Assembly: GCF_024505145.1 (NCBI RefSeq)
Contig: NZ_JANIAA010000006.1
Coordinates: 62,001 to 126,000 of the forward strand
Reading direction: 5' to 3'
Source of the DNA: Streptomyces rugosispiralis
Lineage (GTDB): Bacteria; Actinomycetota; Actinomycetes; Streptomycetales; Streptomycetaceae
DNA: 64,000 bases
Shown here: positions 40,899 to 50,421 of the stretch, in pieces
How positions within the stretch are numbered: position 1 is the stretch's first letter
Layout: the number at the start of each line of letters is the position of its first letter
Made by a program: the position numbers and the translations under genes
The notes under the pieces: generated by a model
Databases searched by the model: none
What the model was told of the DNA's origin: nothing
Seen by the model: only the letters and a program-made list of their open reading frames with translations

Positions 40899-41936
40899 GT
40901 GTCCGAGACGGAGGCTCTGCTCGGCGATCTGCGGGCGGAGGGGGACGAGTTGGACGGCCTGGTGGCCGGGCTCGGGGGCGCGGCGTGGCGGACGCCGACG
41001 CCCGCGCCCGGGTGGACCATCGCCCATCAGATCGCCCATCTGGCCTGGACCGATGAGCGGGCCGTACAAGCCGCCGAGGACCCCCAGGGGTTCGCCGACG
41101 AGGTGCGCCGGGCGTGGGCCGCCCCGGACGCGTTCGTGGACGAGGGCGCGGAGCGTGGGGCGGCCGAACCGCCCGAGGTGCTGCTGGCCCAGTGGCGCGA
41201 GGGGCGGGAGCGGTTGCTCCGGACGCTGGCCGCGCAGCCGCCGCGCGCCCGGCTGCCGTGGTACGGGCCGCCGATGAGCGTGATGTCCATGGCGACCGCC
41301 CGGTTGATGGAGACCTGGGCGCACGGCCAGGACGTCGCCGACGCGCTGGGCGTGCCCCGGACTCCCACCGCCCGGCTGCGCCATGTGGCCCGGATCGGGG
41401 TCCGGGCGCGGGGCTACGCGTACGCGGCGCGGGGGATGGAGCCGCCCGCCGACGAGTTCCGGGTCGAGCTCACCGCACCGGACGGGGAGTTGTGGACGTA
41501 CGGGCCGCAGGACGCGGCCCAGCGGGTGACCGGGCCCGCGCTGGACTTCTGCCTGCTGGTGACCCAGCGGGCGCACCGTGACGACCTGGCCCTACGGGCC
41601 GAAGGGCCGGACATGGACCGCTGGCTGGACATCGCCCAGGCGTTCGCGGGCCCGCCCGGCAAGGGCCGCGCCCCGGGGCAGCGGACGGGCCATACGGTCG
41701 GTGGTGCGGAACGCTTGGTGGCGGGCAGCCCTGAGCACCCGGCGGGCGGTAGTCCGCTCGGTGGCCGCCCGGCAGGCGCCGCCGCGGGAGGCGACCGTGT
41801 GCCCGGCGGCAGCCCGTCAGGTGACCCGGCGACAGGTGACCGCGCGTCAGGCCACCCTGCGACAGGCGGCAGCCCGTCCGGCGGTAGTCCGCTCGGTGGC
41901 CGCCCGGCAGGCGCCGCCGCGGGAGGCGACCGGTGA
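40899..41936 (+). CDS. TIGR03084-family DinB/maleylpyruvate-isomerase-like metal-binding protein
   Basis: 345 residues from GTG 40899, with GGGAG six bases upstream. The N-terminal helical bundle (WRTPTPAPGWTIAHQIAHLAWTDER; ETWAHGQDVADALGV) has the His residues that bind metal in the mycothiol-dependent maleylpyruvate isomerase/DinB fold; TIGR03084 proteins are linked to AtuA genes. The last ~90 residues are Gly/Ser/Pro repeats from DNA duplications. Its stop overlaps the AtuA start (GTGA), making it the first gene of the catabolic operon. It may catalyse a thiol-dependent step; the substrate is unknown. Confidence 0.85.
   Translation: MSETEALLGDLRAEGDELDGLVAGLGGAAWRTPTPAPGWTIAHQIAHLAWTDERAVQAAEDPQGFADEVRRAWAAPDAFVDEGAERGAAEPPEVLLAQWREGRERLLRTLAAQPPRARLPWYGPPMSVMSMATARLMETWAHGQDVADALGVPRTPTARLRHVARIGVRARGYAYAARGMEPPADEFRVELTAPDGELWTYGPQDAAQRVTGPALDFCLLVTQRAHRDDLALRAEGPDMDRWLDIAQAFAGPPGKGRAPGQRTGHTVGGAERLVAGSPEHPAGGSPLGGRPAGAAAGGDRVPGGSPSGDPATGDRASGHPATGGSPSGGSPLGGRPAGAAAGGDR
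41746..41932. repeat. 53-bp perfect direct repeat on a gene 3' end
   Basis: Copies at 41746-41798 and 41880-41932 are identical. Shorter Gly/Ser/Pro-coding units fill the space between. The right copy ends two bases before the stop codon of the DinB-like gene and abuts the AtuA start. Confidence 0.92.
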
Positions 41937-43633
41937 CGGCGGCGTCCTCACCGCTCCGGATCGGCAACGCCTCCGGCTTCTACGGCGATCGCTTCGACGC
42001 GTTGCGCGAGATGCTCACCGGTGGGCCCCTGGACGTGCTGACCGGTGACTACCTCGCCGAGTTGACCATGCTCATCCTGGGCCGCGACCGCGCCAAGGAC
42101 CCCGCGCGGGGCTATGCCACCACCTTTCTGCGCCAGCTCGAGGACACCCTGGGGCTCGCCATGGAGCGCGGCGTACGGCTCGTCACCAACGCGGGCGGGC
42201 TCAATCCGGCCGGGCTGGCGGACGCGATCCGCAAGCTCGCCGAGCGGCTCGGGATCGGCTGCCGGGTGGCCCATGTCGAGGGCGACGACCTGCTCGGCGC
42301 CCACGACTGGGGGGCGGGTGTGGTCACCGCCAACGCCTATCTCGGCGGCGCCGGGATCACGGCCTGTCTGCGCGGTGGCGCGGACGTGGTGGTCACCGGG
42401 CGGGTGACGGACGCCGCGCTGGTGACGGGCCCGGCCGCCGCGCACTTCGGATGGGCCGCCGACGACTGGGACGCGCTCGCCGGAGCCGTGGTCGCCGGGC
42501 ACATCCTGGAGTGCGGTACCCAGGCGACCGGCGGCAACTACTCCTTCTTCGCCGAGCACGACGTCCGCCGCCCCGGCTTCCCCCTCGCCGAGATCCACCC
42601 CGACGGCTCCAGCGTGATCACCAAGCATCCGCACACCGGCGGCGCCGTCACGGTCGGGACCGTCACCGCCCAGCTCCTCTACGAGACGGCGGGCGCCCGC
42701 TATCCGGGCCCGGACGTCACGGCCCGGCTGGACTCGGTGCGGCTGGTCCAGGACGGCCCGGACCGGGTGCGCGTCCACGGCGTACGGGGCGAGGCGCCGC
42801 CCCGCACCCTCAAGACCGGGCTGACCCGGCTCGGCGGCCACCGCAACGAGGTGGTGTTCGTGCTCACCGGCCTGGACATCGAGGCCAAGGCGGCGCTCGT
42901 ACGGGACCAGATGGAGGGGGCGATGGCCAAGCGCCGCCCCGCCGAGGTCCGCTGGGCCCTCTCCCGTACCGACCACCCCGACGCGGCCGTGCAGGAGGAG
43001 GCGAGCGCGCTGCTGCGGCTGGTGGTGCGCGACCGGGACCCGGCGGCGGTGGGGCGGGTGATCAGCGGCGCGGCCGTCGAACTGGCCCTCGCCAGCTACC
43101 CCGGCTTCCATGTCACCGCCCCGCCCGGAAAGGGCTCCCCTTACGGCGTCTTCGAGGCCGTCAGCACTCCGGCCGACACCGTGCCGCACACCGCCGTACT
43201 GCCCGACGGCTCCCGGCTGTCCGTTCCCCCGGCGCCCACCACGCCCGCCGCCGTAGGCCCGGTGGACGAGGCTCCACCGCCGCCCCCGCTGCCGCCGGGC
43301 CCCACCCGACGCGCCCCGCTCGGCGCGGTCGCCGGGGCCCGCAGCGGCGACAAGGGCGGCAGCGCCAACATCGGCGTCTGGGCGCGCGGTGAGGACGCCT
43401 GGCGCTGGCTGGCCCACACTCTCACCACCGACCGGCTGCGGGAGCTGCTCCCGGAGACGGCCGAACTGAACGTCACCCGCCATCCGCTGCCCCGGCTGCG
43501 GGCCCTGAACTTCGTCGTGGACGGTCTGCTCGGCGAGGGCGTCGCCGCGCAGGCCCGCTTCGACCCCCAGGCCAAGGCCGTCGGCGAATGGCTGCGCTCC
43601 CGCCATCTGGACATACCGGAGGTACTGCTGTGA
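41933..43633 (+). CDS. AtuA-family acyclic terpene utilization protein (DUF1446)
   Basis: 566 residues. Residues 1 to ~450 are the DUF1446/AtuA core (GNASGFYGDRFDALREMLTG, DVVVTGRVTDAALVTGPAAA, ECGTQATGGNYSFF). The C-terminal ~110 residues are the AtuA-associated domain (AGARSGDKGGSANIGVWARG). AtuA is required for growth of Pseudomonas on citronellol and geraniol, though its reaction is unclear. The start GTG 41933 overlaps the previous stop. Its 3' end is involved in an ~83-bp tandem duplication that separates it from the carboxylase gene. Confidence 0.93.
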   Translation: MTAASSPLRIGNASGFYGDRFDALREMLTGGPLDVLTGDYLAELTMLILGRDRAKDPARGYATTFLRQLEDTLGLAMERGVRLVTNAGGLNPAGLADAIRKLAERLGIGCRVAHVEGDDLLGAHDWGAGVVTANAYLGGAGITACLRGGADVVVTGRVTDAALVTGPAAAHFGWAADDWDALAGAVVAGHILECGTQATGGNYSFFAEHDVRRPGFPLAEIHPDGSSVITKHPHTGGAVTVGTVTAQLLYETAGARYPGPDVTARLDSVRLVQDGPDRVRVHGVRGEAPPRTLKTGLTRLGGHRNEVVFVLTGLDIEAKAALVRDQMEGAMAKRRPAEVRWALSRTDHPDAAVQEEASALLRLVVRDRDPAAVGRVISGAAVELALASYPGFHVTAPPGKGSPYGVFEAVSTPADTVPHTAVLPDGSRLSVPPAPTTPAAVGPVDEAPPPPPLPPGPTRRAPLGAVAGARSGDKGGSANIGVWARGEDAWRWLAHTLTTDRLRELLPETAELNVTRHPLPRLRALNFVVDGLLGEGVAAQARFDPQAKAVGEWLRSRHLDIPEVLL

Positions 43634-43718
43634 CCCCCCGTTCCGGCCCCCGGGCCACGGCCGTCGGCGATGGGCCGCCCGCTCGCCGCCTGGACATACC
43701 GGAGGTACTCCGGTGACC
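43570..43718. repeat. Tandem duplication at the AtuA/carboxylase junction
   Basis: About 66 bp ending at the AtuA stop (43570-43635) is repeated 83 bp downstream (43653-43718) with scattered changes. A 20-bp core, CTGGACATACCGGAGGTACT, is identical in both. The first copy ends with the AtuA TGA inside GTGACC; the second provides the ribosome site and GTGACC start of the carboxylase. Confidence 0.88.
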
Positions 43719-45311
43719 GTGCTCGCGTCCGCGCTCGACCCCGCAGGCGCCGACCACGCGGCCCATCGGGAGGCGATGCTCGCCAAGCTCGCCGAGTTGG
43801 AGGGCGAGCACGCCAAGGCGCTCGCCGGGGGCGGTGAGAAATATGTCCAGCGCCATCGCAAGCGCGGCAAGCTGCTGGTCCGCGAGCGGATCGAGATGCT
43901 GCTGGACCCGGACACCCCGTTCCTGGAGCTGTCGCCGCTGGCGGGCTGGGGCAGCGACTATCCGGTGGGGGCCTCGATCGTCACCGGCATCGGGGTGATC
44001 TCCGGTGTGGAGTGCCTGATCAGCGCCAACGACCCGACCGTGCGCGGCGGGGCCAGCAACCCCTGGACGCTCAAGAAGGCGCTGCGCGCCCATGAGATCG
44101 CGCACGCCAACCGGCTGCCGCTCGTCAGCCTCGTCGAGTCCGGCGGCGCCGATCTCCCGTCCCAGAAGGAGATCTTCATCCCCGGCGGGGCGATGTTCCG
44201 CGATCTGACCCGGCTGTCCGCCGCCGGAATCCCCACGATCGCCGTGGTCTTCGGCAACTCCACCGCCGGAGGCGCGTACATCCCCGGGATGTCCGACCAC
44301 GTCATCATGGTCAAGGAGCGCTCCAAGGTCTTCCTGGGCGGTCCGCCGCTGGTGAAGATGGCCACCGGTGAGGAGAGCGACGACGAGTCGCTGGGCGGCG
44401 CCGAGATGCACGCCCGCACCTCCGGGCTCGCCGACTACTTCGCCACCGACGAGCCCGACGCGCTGCGCCAGGCCCGCCGGGTGGTCGCCCGTCTCAACTG
44501 GCGCAAGGCGCACTCCGATCCGGGGCCCGCCGAACCGCCGAAGTACGACGCCGAGGAGCTGCTCGGCATCGTGCCCAGCGATCTGAAGGTCCCGTTCGAT
44601 CCGCGCGAGGTGATCGCCCGGATCGTCGACGGCTCGGACTTCGACGAGTTCAAGCCGCTGTACGGGCGCAGCCTGGCCACCGGCTGGGCCGCGCTGCACG
44701 GCTATCCGGTCGGGGTCCTGGCCAACACCCAGGGGGTGCTGTTCAGCGAGGAGTCGCAGAAGGCCGCGCAGTTCATCCAGCTCGCCAACCAGCGCGACAT
44801 CCCGCTGCTCTTCCTGCACAACACCACCGGCTACATGGTCGGCCGGGACTACGAGCAGGGCGGGATCATCAAGCACGGCGCCATGATGATCAACGCCGTC
44901 TCCAACTCCCGGGTCCCGCATCTGTCGGTGCTCATCGGCGCCTCGTACGGCGCCGGTCACTACGGGATGTGCGGCCGGGCGTACGACCCCCGCTTCCTCT
45001 TCGCCTGGCCCAGCGCCAAGTCCGCCGTGATGGGCCCGCAGCAGCTCGCCGGGGTGATGTCGATCGTCGCCCGGCAGTCCGCCGCCGCCAAGGGGCAGCC
45101 GTACGACGAGGAGGCCGACGCCGCGCTGCGCGCCATGGTGGAGCAGCAGATCGAGTCCGAGTCGCTGCCGCTCTTCCTCTCCGGGCGGCTCTACGACGAC
45201 GGCGTCATCGATCCGCGCGACACCCGCACCGTGCTCGGCCTGTGTCTGTCCGCCCTGCACACCGCGCCGGTCGAGGGCGCGCGTGGTGGCTTCGGCGTCT
45301 TCCGGATGTGA
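43713..45311 (+). CDS. Acyl-CoA carboxylase, carboxyltransferase (beta) subunit
   Basis: 532 residues, typical length for methylcrotonyl-, geranyl- or propionyl-CoA carboxylase beta chains. It transfers CO2 from carboxybiotin to an acyl-CoA. The two crotonase-like halves are evident: YVQRHRKRGKLLVRERIEML and ANRLPLVSLVESGGADLPSQ in the first, LLFLHNTTGYMVGRDYEQGG and GASYGAGHYGMCGRAYDPRF in the second. The second pair of motifs is characteristic of the methylcrotonyl/geranyl-CoA branch. GTG 43713 has GGAGG seven bases upstream. The alpha subunit gene follows. Confidence 0.95.
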   Translation: MTVLASALDPAGADHAAHREAMLAKLAELEGEHAKALAGGGEKYVQRHRKRGKLLVRERIEMLLDPDTPFLELSPLAGWGSDYPVGASIVTGIGVISGVECLISANDPTVRGGASNPWTLKKALRAHEIAHANRLPLVSLVESGGADLPSQKEIFIPGGAMFRDLTRLSAAGIPTIAVVFGNSTAGGAYIPGMSDHVIMVKERSKVFLGGPPLVKMATGEESDDESLGGAEMHARTSGLADYFATDEPDALRQARRVVARLNWRKAHSDPGPAEPPKYDAEELLGIVPSDLKVPFDPREVIARIVDGSDFDEFKPLYGRSLATGWAALHGYPVGVLANTQGVLFSEESQKAAQFIQLANQRDIPLLFLHNTTGYMVGRDYEQGGIIKHGAMMINAVSNSRVPHLSVLIGASYGAGHYGMCGRAYDPRFLFAWPSAKSAVMGPQQLAGVMSIVARQSAAAKGQPYDEEADAALRAMVEQQIESESLPLFLSGRLYDDGVIDPRDTRTVLGLCLSALHTAPVEGARGGFGVFRM

Positions 45312-45322
45312 GTGAGGAACCC

Positions 45323-47320
45323 GTGATCCGTTCCCTCCTGGTCGCCAACCGCGCCGAGATAGCCCGGCGTATCGCCCGCACCTGCCGTGACCTCGGCATC
45401 GCCACCGTCGCGGTGCACTCCGACGCGGACGCCGACGCGCCCCACGCGCGCGAGGCCGACTCCGCCGTAAGGCTGCCGGGCGACGCCCCGGCCGACACCT
45501 ATCTGCGCGGCGATCTCCTGGTGCAGGCCGCCCTGGCCACCGGGGCCGACGCCGTCCACCCCGGCTATGGCTTCCTCTCGGAGCACGCCGACTTCGCGCG
45601 TGCCGTAAGGGGAGCGGGGCTGGTGTGGGTGGGGCCGCCGCCCGAGGCGATGGAGGCCATGGCCTCCAAGACCCGCGCCAAGGAGATCATGCGCAAGGCG
45701 GGCGTGCCGCTACTCGATCCGCTCGACCCGGCCGAGGTCACCGTTGGCGATCTGCCCGTGCTGGTCAAGGCGGCGGCGGGCGGTGGCGGCCGGGGCATGC
45801 GGGTGGTGCGCGAGCTGGCCGCGCTGCCCGCCGAACTCGACTCCGCCCGCGCCGAGGCGGCCTCCGCCTTCGGCGACGGTGAGATCTTCGTGGAGCCCTA
45901 TATGGAGGGCGCCCGCCATGTCGAGGTCCAGGTGCTCGCCGACACCCATGGCACCGTATGGACCCTCGGCACCCGCGACTGTTCCCTCCAGCGCCGCCAC
46001 CAGAAGGTCATCGAGGAGGCCCCGGCCCCTGGCCTTGACGAGGAACTGCGGCGCACCCTGGCCGAGTCGGCGGCGAACGCGGCGCGGGCGATCGGCTACG
46101 AGGGCGCGGGCACGGTGGAGTTCCTGGTCTCGCCCTCGGGGCGGGCGTACTTCCTGGAGATGAACACCCGCCTCCAGGTCGAGCACCCGGTCACCGAGGA
46201 GATCCACGGCCTCGACCTGGTGGCGCTCCAGCTGCGGATCGCGGAGGGGGAGCGGCTCGACGCCGAGCCTCCGGCGCCCCGGGGGCACGCGATCGAGGCG
46301 CGGCTGTACGCCGAGGACCCGGCGCGCGACTGGCGGCCGCAGACGGGGATCCTGCACCGGCTGGAGATCCCCGGGCTGCGGGTGGACTCCGGGCCGGACG
46401 GCGGCGACGCGATCGGCGTCCACTACGACCCGATGCTGGCGAAGGTCATCGCCGTGGCCCCCACCCGGGCCGAGGCGGTGCGGCGGCTGGCCCATGGGCT
46501 GGAGCGGGCCCGGATCCACGGCCCGGTGACCAACCGGGAGCTGCTCGTACGGGCGCTGCGCCACCCGGAGTTCGAGGCGGGCCGTATGGACACCGGGTTC
46601 CTCGAACGTCATCTGCCCGAGCTGACCGCCCCCTCCGATGACGACGAGGCGGCCCCGCTCGCCGCCCTCGCCGCCGCCCTGGCCGACGCGGCGCGGCGGC
46701 CGGCGACGGCGACGGTGGCGGGGCGGCTGGGCGGCTGGCGCAACGTGCCCTCCCAGTCGCAGCTGAGGAGCTACCGCGCGGAGCCGGGCGGCATCGAGCA
46801 CGAGGTGCGCTACCGCCTCACCCGCGACGGGATGCTCGCGGAGGGCTTCTCCGACGTCCGGCTGCCGGCGGCCGAGCCGGGGTGGGCCGCCGAGCCGGGG
46901 CGGGGCGCCGAGCCGGGGCGGGACGCCGAGCCCGGACGGGACGCCGAGCCGGCGCGGGTCGTCCTCGTCGTGGCCGGGGTCCGGCGGACGTTCGAGGTGA
47001 CGGCCTATGGGGACCGCCGCTACGTCGACACGCCCCGGGGCGGCCATGTGTTCACCGCGCTGCCCCGCTTCCCCGACCCCACGGCCCGCACCGAACCGGG
47101 CTCGCTGCTGGCGCCCATGCCGGGCACGGTGGTGCGGGTCGCCGAGGTGGCGGTCGGGGACCGGGTCGAGGCCGGTCAGCCCCTGCTGTGGCTGGAGGCC
47201 ATGAAGATGGAGCACCGCGTGACGGCGCCCGCCGCCGGGGTGCTCACCGCCCTGCACGCCGCCCCCGGCCGCCAGGTCGAGGTCGGAGCCCTGCTCGCCG
47301 TCGTGGCGGCGGGGGAGTGA
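45323..47320 (+). CDS. Acyl-CoA carboxylase, biotin carboxylase plus biotin carrier (alpha) subunit
   Basis: 665 residues. Residues 1 to ~445 form the biotin carboxylase (LLVANRAEIARRIARTCRDL, VKAAAGGGGRGMRVV, EPYMEGARHVEVQVLAD, EMNTRLQVEHPVTE); the C-terminal ~75 residues the biotinyl domain with WLEAMKMEHRV, the Lys carrying biotin. Between them is a linker with AEPGRD-type repeats from 15-bp DNA units. GTG 45323 has GAGG five bases upstream; GTG 45308 overlapping the previous stop is possible. It works with the preceding beta subunit. Confidence 0.95.
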   Translation: MIRSLLVANRAEIARRIARTCRDLGIATVAVHSDADADAPHAREADSAVRLPGDAPADTYLRGDLLVQAALATGADAVHPGYGFLSEHADFARAVRGAGLVWVGPPPEAMEAMASKTRAKEIMRKAGVPLLDPLDPAEVTVGDLPVLVKAAAGGGGRGMRVVRELAALPAELDSARAEAASAFGDGEIFVEPYMEGARHVEVQVLADTHGTVWTLGTRDCSLQRRHQKVIEEAPAPGLDEELRRTLAESAANAARAIGYEGAGTVEFLVSPSGRAYFLEMNTRLQVEHPVTEEIHGLDLVALQLRIAEGERLDAEPPAPRGHAIEARLYAEDPARDWRPQTGILHRLEIPGLRVDSGPDGGDAIGVHYDPMLAKVIAVAPTRAEAVRRLAHGLERARIHGPVTNRELLVRALRHPEFEAGRMDTGFLERHLPELTAPSDDDEAAPLAALAAALADAARRPATATVAGRLGGWRNVPSQSQLRSYRAEPGGIEHEVRYRLTRDGMLAEGFSDVRLPAAEPGWAAEPGRGAEPGRDAEPGRDAEPARVVLVVAGVRRTFEVTAYGDRRYVDTPRGGHVFTALPRFPDPTARTEPGSLLAPMPGTVVRVAEVAVGDRVEAGQPLLWLEAMKMEHRVTAPAAGVLTALHAAPGRQVEVGALLAVVAAGE

Positions 47321-47590
47321 CCCGGCCCCGTAGTACACCGTGCGGTCCGCACCGTCCGTACGGACCGTACGGCCCGCACGCCGCGCACCGTCCGCACGCC
47401 GTCCGCGCGCCTCGCACCGTCCGCGCGCCTCGCACAGTCCGTACGGGCCACACCGTCCGTACGCGCCGCGCGGGACCACCGCGGCCAGCGACGCGACGCA
47501 GCACAGCCGGACCGCACAACGCACCGCAAGGGGCCCGCACAGCACAGCGCGCGTGGCCCGCACAACGCACGTACGTGGGAGGAGCCGTCC
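47321..47590. other. Intergenic array inside the catabolic operon
   Basis: 270 bp dominated by imperfect repeats of CGCACCGTCCGCGCGCCT, the only long gap between carboxylase and dehydrogenase genes. It ends with GGGAGGAG, the ribosome site of the dehydrogenase. The array may be a site of processing or a second promoter region, but I see no consensus promoter. Confidence 0.6.
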
Positions 47591-48751
47591 ATGACCAGCC
47601 CGCACACGCCCGTGGACACCCCGGAGCGCGTCGCGCTCCGCGCCGCGGTGTCGTCCTTCGCCAAGGGACACGCCCCGGGCGGCCCCCAGGAGGGCGAGGG
47701 GGCCGCCGAACTATGGGCCGAGGCAGGAAAGCTGGGCTACCTCGGCGTCAACCTCCCCGAGGAGTATGGCGGCGGGGGCGGCGGCATCACCGAGCTGTCC
47801 ATCGTCCTGGAGGAGCTGGGCGCGGCGGGCTGCCCGCTGCTCATGCTCGTCGTCTCGCCCGCCATCTGCGGCACCGTCATCGCCCGGTTCGGCACCGCCG
47901 AGCAGAAGGAGCGCTGGCTGCCAGGTCTGGCCGACGGCAGCCTCACCATGGCCTTCGGCATCACCGAGCCCGACGCCGGATCCAACTCGCACCGCATCAC
48001 CACCACCGCCCGCCGGGACGAGGGCGGCGGCTGGATACTCAACGGCCGTAAGGTCTTCATCACCGGTGTGGACAAAGCCGACGCGATCCTTATTGTCGGC
48101 CGCACCGAGGACGCCAGGACCGGGAAGCTCAAGCCCTGCCTGTTCATCGTCCCGCGCGAGACCCATGGCTTCTCCCACCATCACATCCCCATGGAACTGG
48201 CCGCCGCGGAGAAGCAGTTCGAGCTGGTGCTGGACGACGTACGGCTGCCCGCCGACGCGCTGGTGGGCGACGAGGACGCCGGGCTGCTCCAGCTGTTCGC
48301 GGGGCTCAACCCGGAGCGCATCATGACGGCGGCGTTCGCGCTGGGCATGGGCCGCTACGCGCTCGACAAGGCCGTGGACTACGCCCGCACCCGCCAGGTG
48401 TGGAAGGAGCCCATAGGCGCCCACCAGGCGATCGCCCACCCCCTCGCCCAGGCCCATATCGAGCTGGAGCTGGCCCGGCTGATGATGGCGAAGGCGGCGT
48501 ACCTGTACGACGCGGGCGATGACGCGGGCGCGGGCGAGGCCGCCAACATGGCCAAGTACGCGGCCGGGGAGGCCGCGGTGAAGGCGGTGGACCAGGCCGT
48601 GCACACCCTCGGCGGCAACGGCCTGACCGCCGAGTACGGGCTGGCGCGGCTGATCACGGCCGCCCGGGTGGCCCGGATCGCCCCCGTGAGCCGGGAGATG
48701 ATCCTCAACTACGTCTCCCACCAGACCCTGGGCCTGCCGAAGTCGTACTGA
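47591..48751 (+). CDS. Acyl-CoA dehydrogenase
   Basis: 386 residues of the FAD-dependent acyl-CoA dehydrogenase family. Visible: N-terminal helical domain, FGITEPDAGSNSHRI (flavin/substrate loop near 123), LNPERIMTAAFALGMGRYAL and VHTLGGNGLTAEYGLARLIT near the C-terminus. In this operon it most likely oxidises isovaleryl-CoA or a citronellyl-type acyl-CoA before the carboxylation step. ATG 47591 follows GGGAGGAG with good spacing. Confidence 0.94.
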   Translation: MTSPHTPVDTPERVALRAAVSSFAKGHAPGGPQEGEGAAELWAEAGKLGYLGVNLPEEYGGGGGGITELSIVLEELGAAGCPLLMLVVSPAICGTVIARFGTAEQKERWLPGLADGSLTMAFGITEPDAGSNSHRITTTARRDEGGGWILNGRKVFITGVDKADAILIVGRTEDARTGKLKPCLFIVPRETHGFSHHHIPMELAAAEKQFELVLDDVRLPADALVGDEDAGLLQLFAGLNPERIMTAAFALGMGRYALDKAVDYARTRQVWKEPIGAHQAIAHPLAQAHIELELARLMMAKAAYLYDAGDDAGAGEAANMAKYAAGEAAVKAVDQAVHTLGGNGLTAEYGLARLITAARVARIAPVSREMILNYVSHQTLGLPKSY

Positions 48752-48837
48752 GCGGGTGCCCGGACCACCGCGGTCGTACGGACCTCGTGGAGGGGGCAGA
48801 ACGGACAGGTAGGTCCATCGAGCTGAGGGGAACGGCC

Positions 48838-50421
48838 ATGGTGCTGCGCAGCGAGTATCCCGATGTACCGCCCGTCGATCTGCCCATCCACGACGCCGTA
48901 CTGGCCCGCGCCGCCGAGGAGTTCGGCGATCTGACCGCGCTGGTGGACGGCGTGACCGGGGCGGCCCTGAGCTATGTCGCGCTGGACCGCGCGGCGCGCC
49001 GGATCGGGGCCGCGCTGGCCGAGGCGGGGGTGCGCAAGGGCGATGTGGTGGCCCTGCACAGCCCCAACTCGATCATGTACCCACCGGCGTTCTACGGCGC
49101 CACCCGCACCGGGGCCGCGGTCACCACGGTGCATCCGCTGGCCACGCCGGAGGAGTTCGCCAAGCAGCTCCGGGACGCGGCGGCGTCCTGGATCATCACC
49201 GTCTCGGCGCTGCTGGGCGTGGCCCGGCAGGCCGCCGAACCGGCGGGCGGGATACGGGAGATCTTCGTGTGCGACGAGGCGAGCGGCCATCGCTCGCTGC
49301 GCTCGATGCTGAGCGGCACCGCGCCCGAACCGGTGGTGGAGATCGACCCGGCCGAGGACATCGCCGTCCTGCCGTACTCCTCCGGCACCACCGGCACCCC
49401 CAAGGGCGTGATGCTCACCCACCGCAACGTGGCCACCAACCTCGCGCAGGTGGAGACGCTGGTGCCCAACCGGCCGGGGGAGCGGGTGCTGGCCGTTCTG
49501 CCGTTCTTCCACAGCTACGGCCTTACGGCGCTCATGAACGCACCGCTCCGCAACGGCGGCACGGTGATCGTGCTGCCCCGCTTCGAACTCGACACCTTCC
49601 TCGCGGCGATCGAGAAGCACCGCGCCCAGGCGCTGTACGTGGCCCCGCCGATCGTCCTCGCGCTCGCCAAGCACCCGGCGGTGGACGGCCATGACCTGTC
49701 GTCGGTGCGGTACGTGCTGAGCGCGGCGGCCCCGCTGGACGCCCGGCTCGCGGAGGCGTGCGCCCAGCGGCTCGGCGTACCGCCGCTGCTGCAGGCGTTC
49801 GGGATGACGGAGCTGTCCCCGGGCTCCCATCTGGTGCCGCGCGACGCGAAGAACGCCCCGCCCGGGACCGTCGGGAAGCTGCTCCCCAGCACCGAGATGC
49901 GCATCGTGGACCCGGACAACGGCGCGGACCTGGCCGTGGGCGAGGACGGCGAGATCGTCATCCGCGGCCCGCAGGTGATGAAGGGCTATCTGGGCCGCCC
50001 CGGGGACACCGACGCGATGATCGACGCCGAGGGCTGGCTGCACACCGGCGACGTCGGACATGTGGACGCGGACGGCTGGCTGTATGTGGTGGACCGGGTG
50101 AAGGAGCTGATCAAGTACAAGGGCTATCAGGTCGCCCCGGCCGACCTGGAGGCCGTGCTGCTCGCCCATGAGGCCGTCGTCGACGCCGCCGTGATCGGCG
50201 TGACGGACGGGGCGGGCAACGAGATCCCCAAGGCGTATGTGGTGCCCAGGCCCGGGACCCGGATCTCGGAGGACGACCTGATCGCGTACGTTGCCGGGCA
50301 GGTGGCCCCGTACAAGAAGGTGCGCCGCGTGGAGTTCACGGACGCCGTGCCGCGTTCGGCCACCGGCAAGATTCTCAGGCGTGAACTGCGCGCCAGGGAA
50401 AGGAGTTCGACCGCCCCATGA
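48838..50421 (+). CDS. 4-coumarate:CoA ligase-like acyl-CoA synthetase
   Basis: 527 residues of the ANL superfamily. AMP-binding loop YSSGTTGTPKGVMLTHRN near residue 180, AFGMTELSPGSH near 320, GWLHTGDVGHVDADGWLYVV near 400 and the catalytic Lys in RSATGKILRREL near 508 are all intact. It activates a carboxylic acid as its CoA thioester, supplying the operon. As I recall, a close Streptomyces coelicolor homologue in a similar locus was shown to act on cinnamate and coumarate. ATG 48838 has GAGGGG upstream. Its stop overlaps the hydratase start. Confidence 0.93.
   Translation: MVLRSEYPDVPPVDLPIHDAVLARAAEEFGDLTALVDGVTGAALSYVALDRAARRIGAALAEAGVRKGDVVALHSPNSIMYPPAFYGATRTGAAVTTVHPLATPEEFAKQLRDAAASWIITVSALLGVARQAAEPAGGIREIFVCDEASGHRSLRSMLSGTAPEPVVEIDPAEDIAVLPYSSGTTGTPKGVMLTHRNVATNLAQVETLVPNRPGERVLAVLPFFHSYGLTALMNAPLRNGGTVIVLPRFELDTFLAAIEKHRAQALYVAPPIVLALAKHPAVDGHDLSSVRYVLSAAAPLDARLAEACAQRLGVPPLLQAFGMTELSPGSHLVPRDAKNAPPGTVGKLLPSTEMRIVDPDNGADLAVGEDGEIVIRGPQVMKGYLGRPGDTDAMIDAEGWLHTGDVGHVDADGWLYVVDRVKELIKYKGYQVAPADLEAVLLAHEAVVDAAVIGVTDGAGNEIPKAYVVPRPGTRISEDDLIAYVAGQVAPYKKVRRVEFTDAVPRSATGKILRRELRARERSSTAP

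Noticed and set aside
41948..43915. 655-codon minus-strand frame opposite AtuA
   Set aside because: AtuA family motifs are clear on the plus strand; the antisense frame has no ribosome site.
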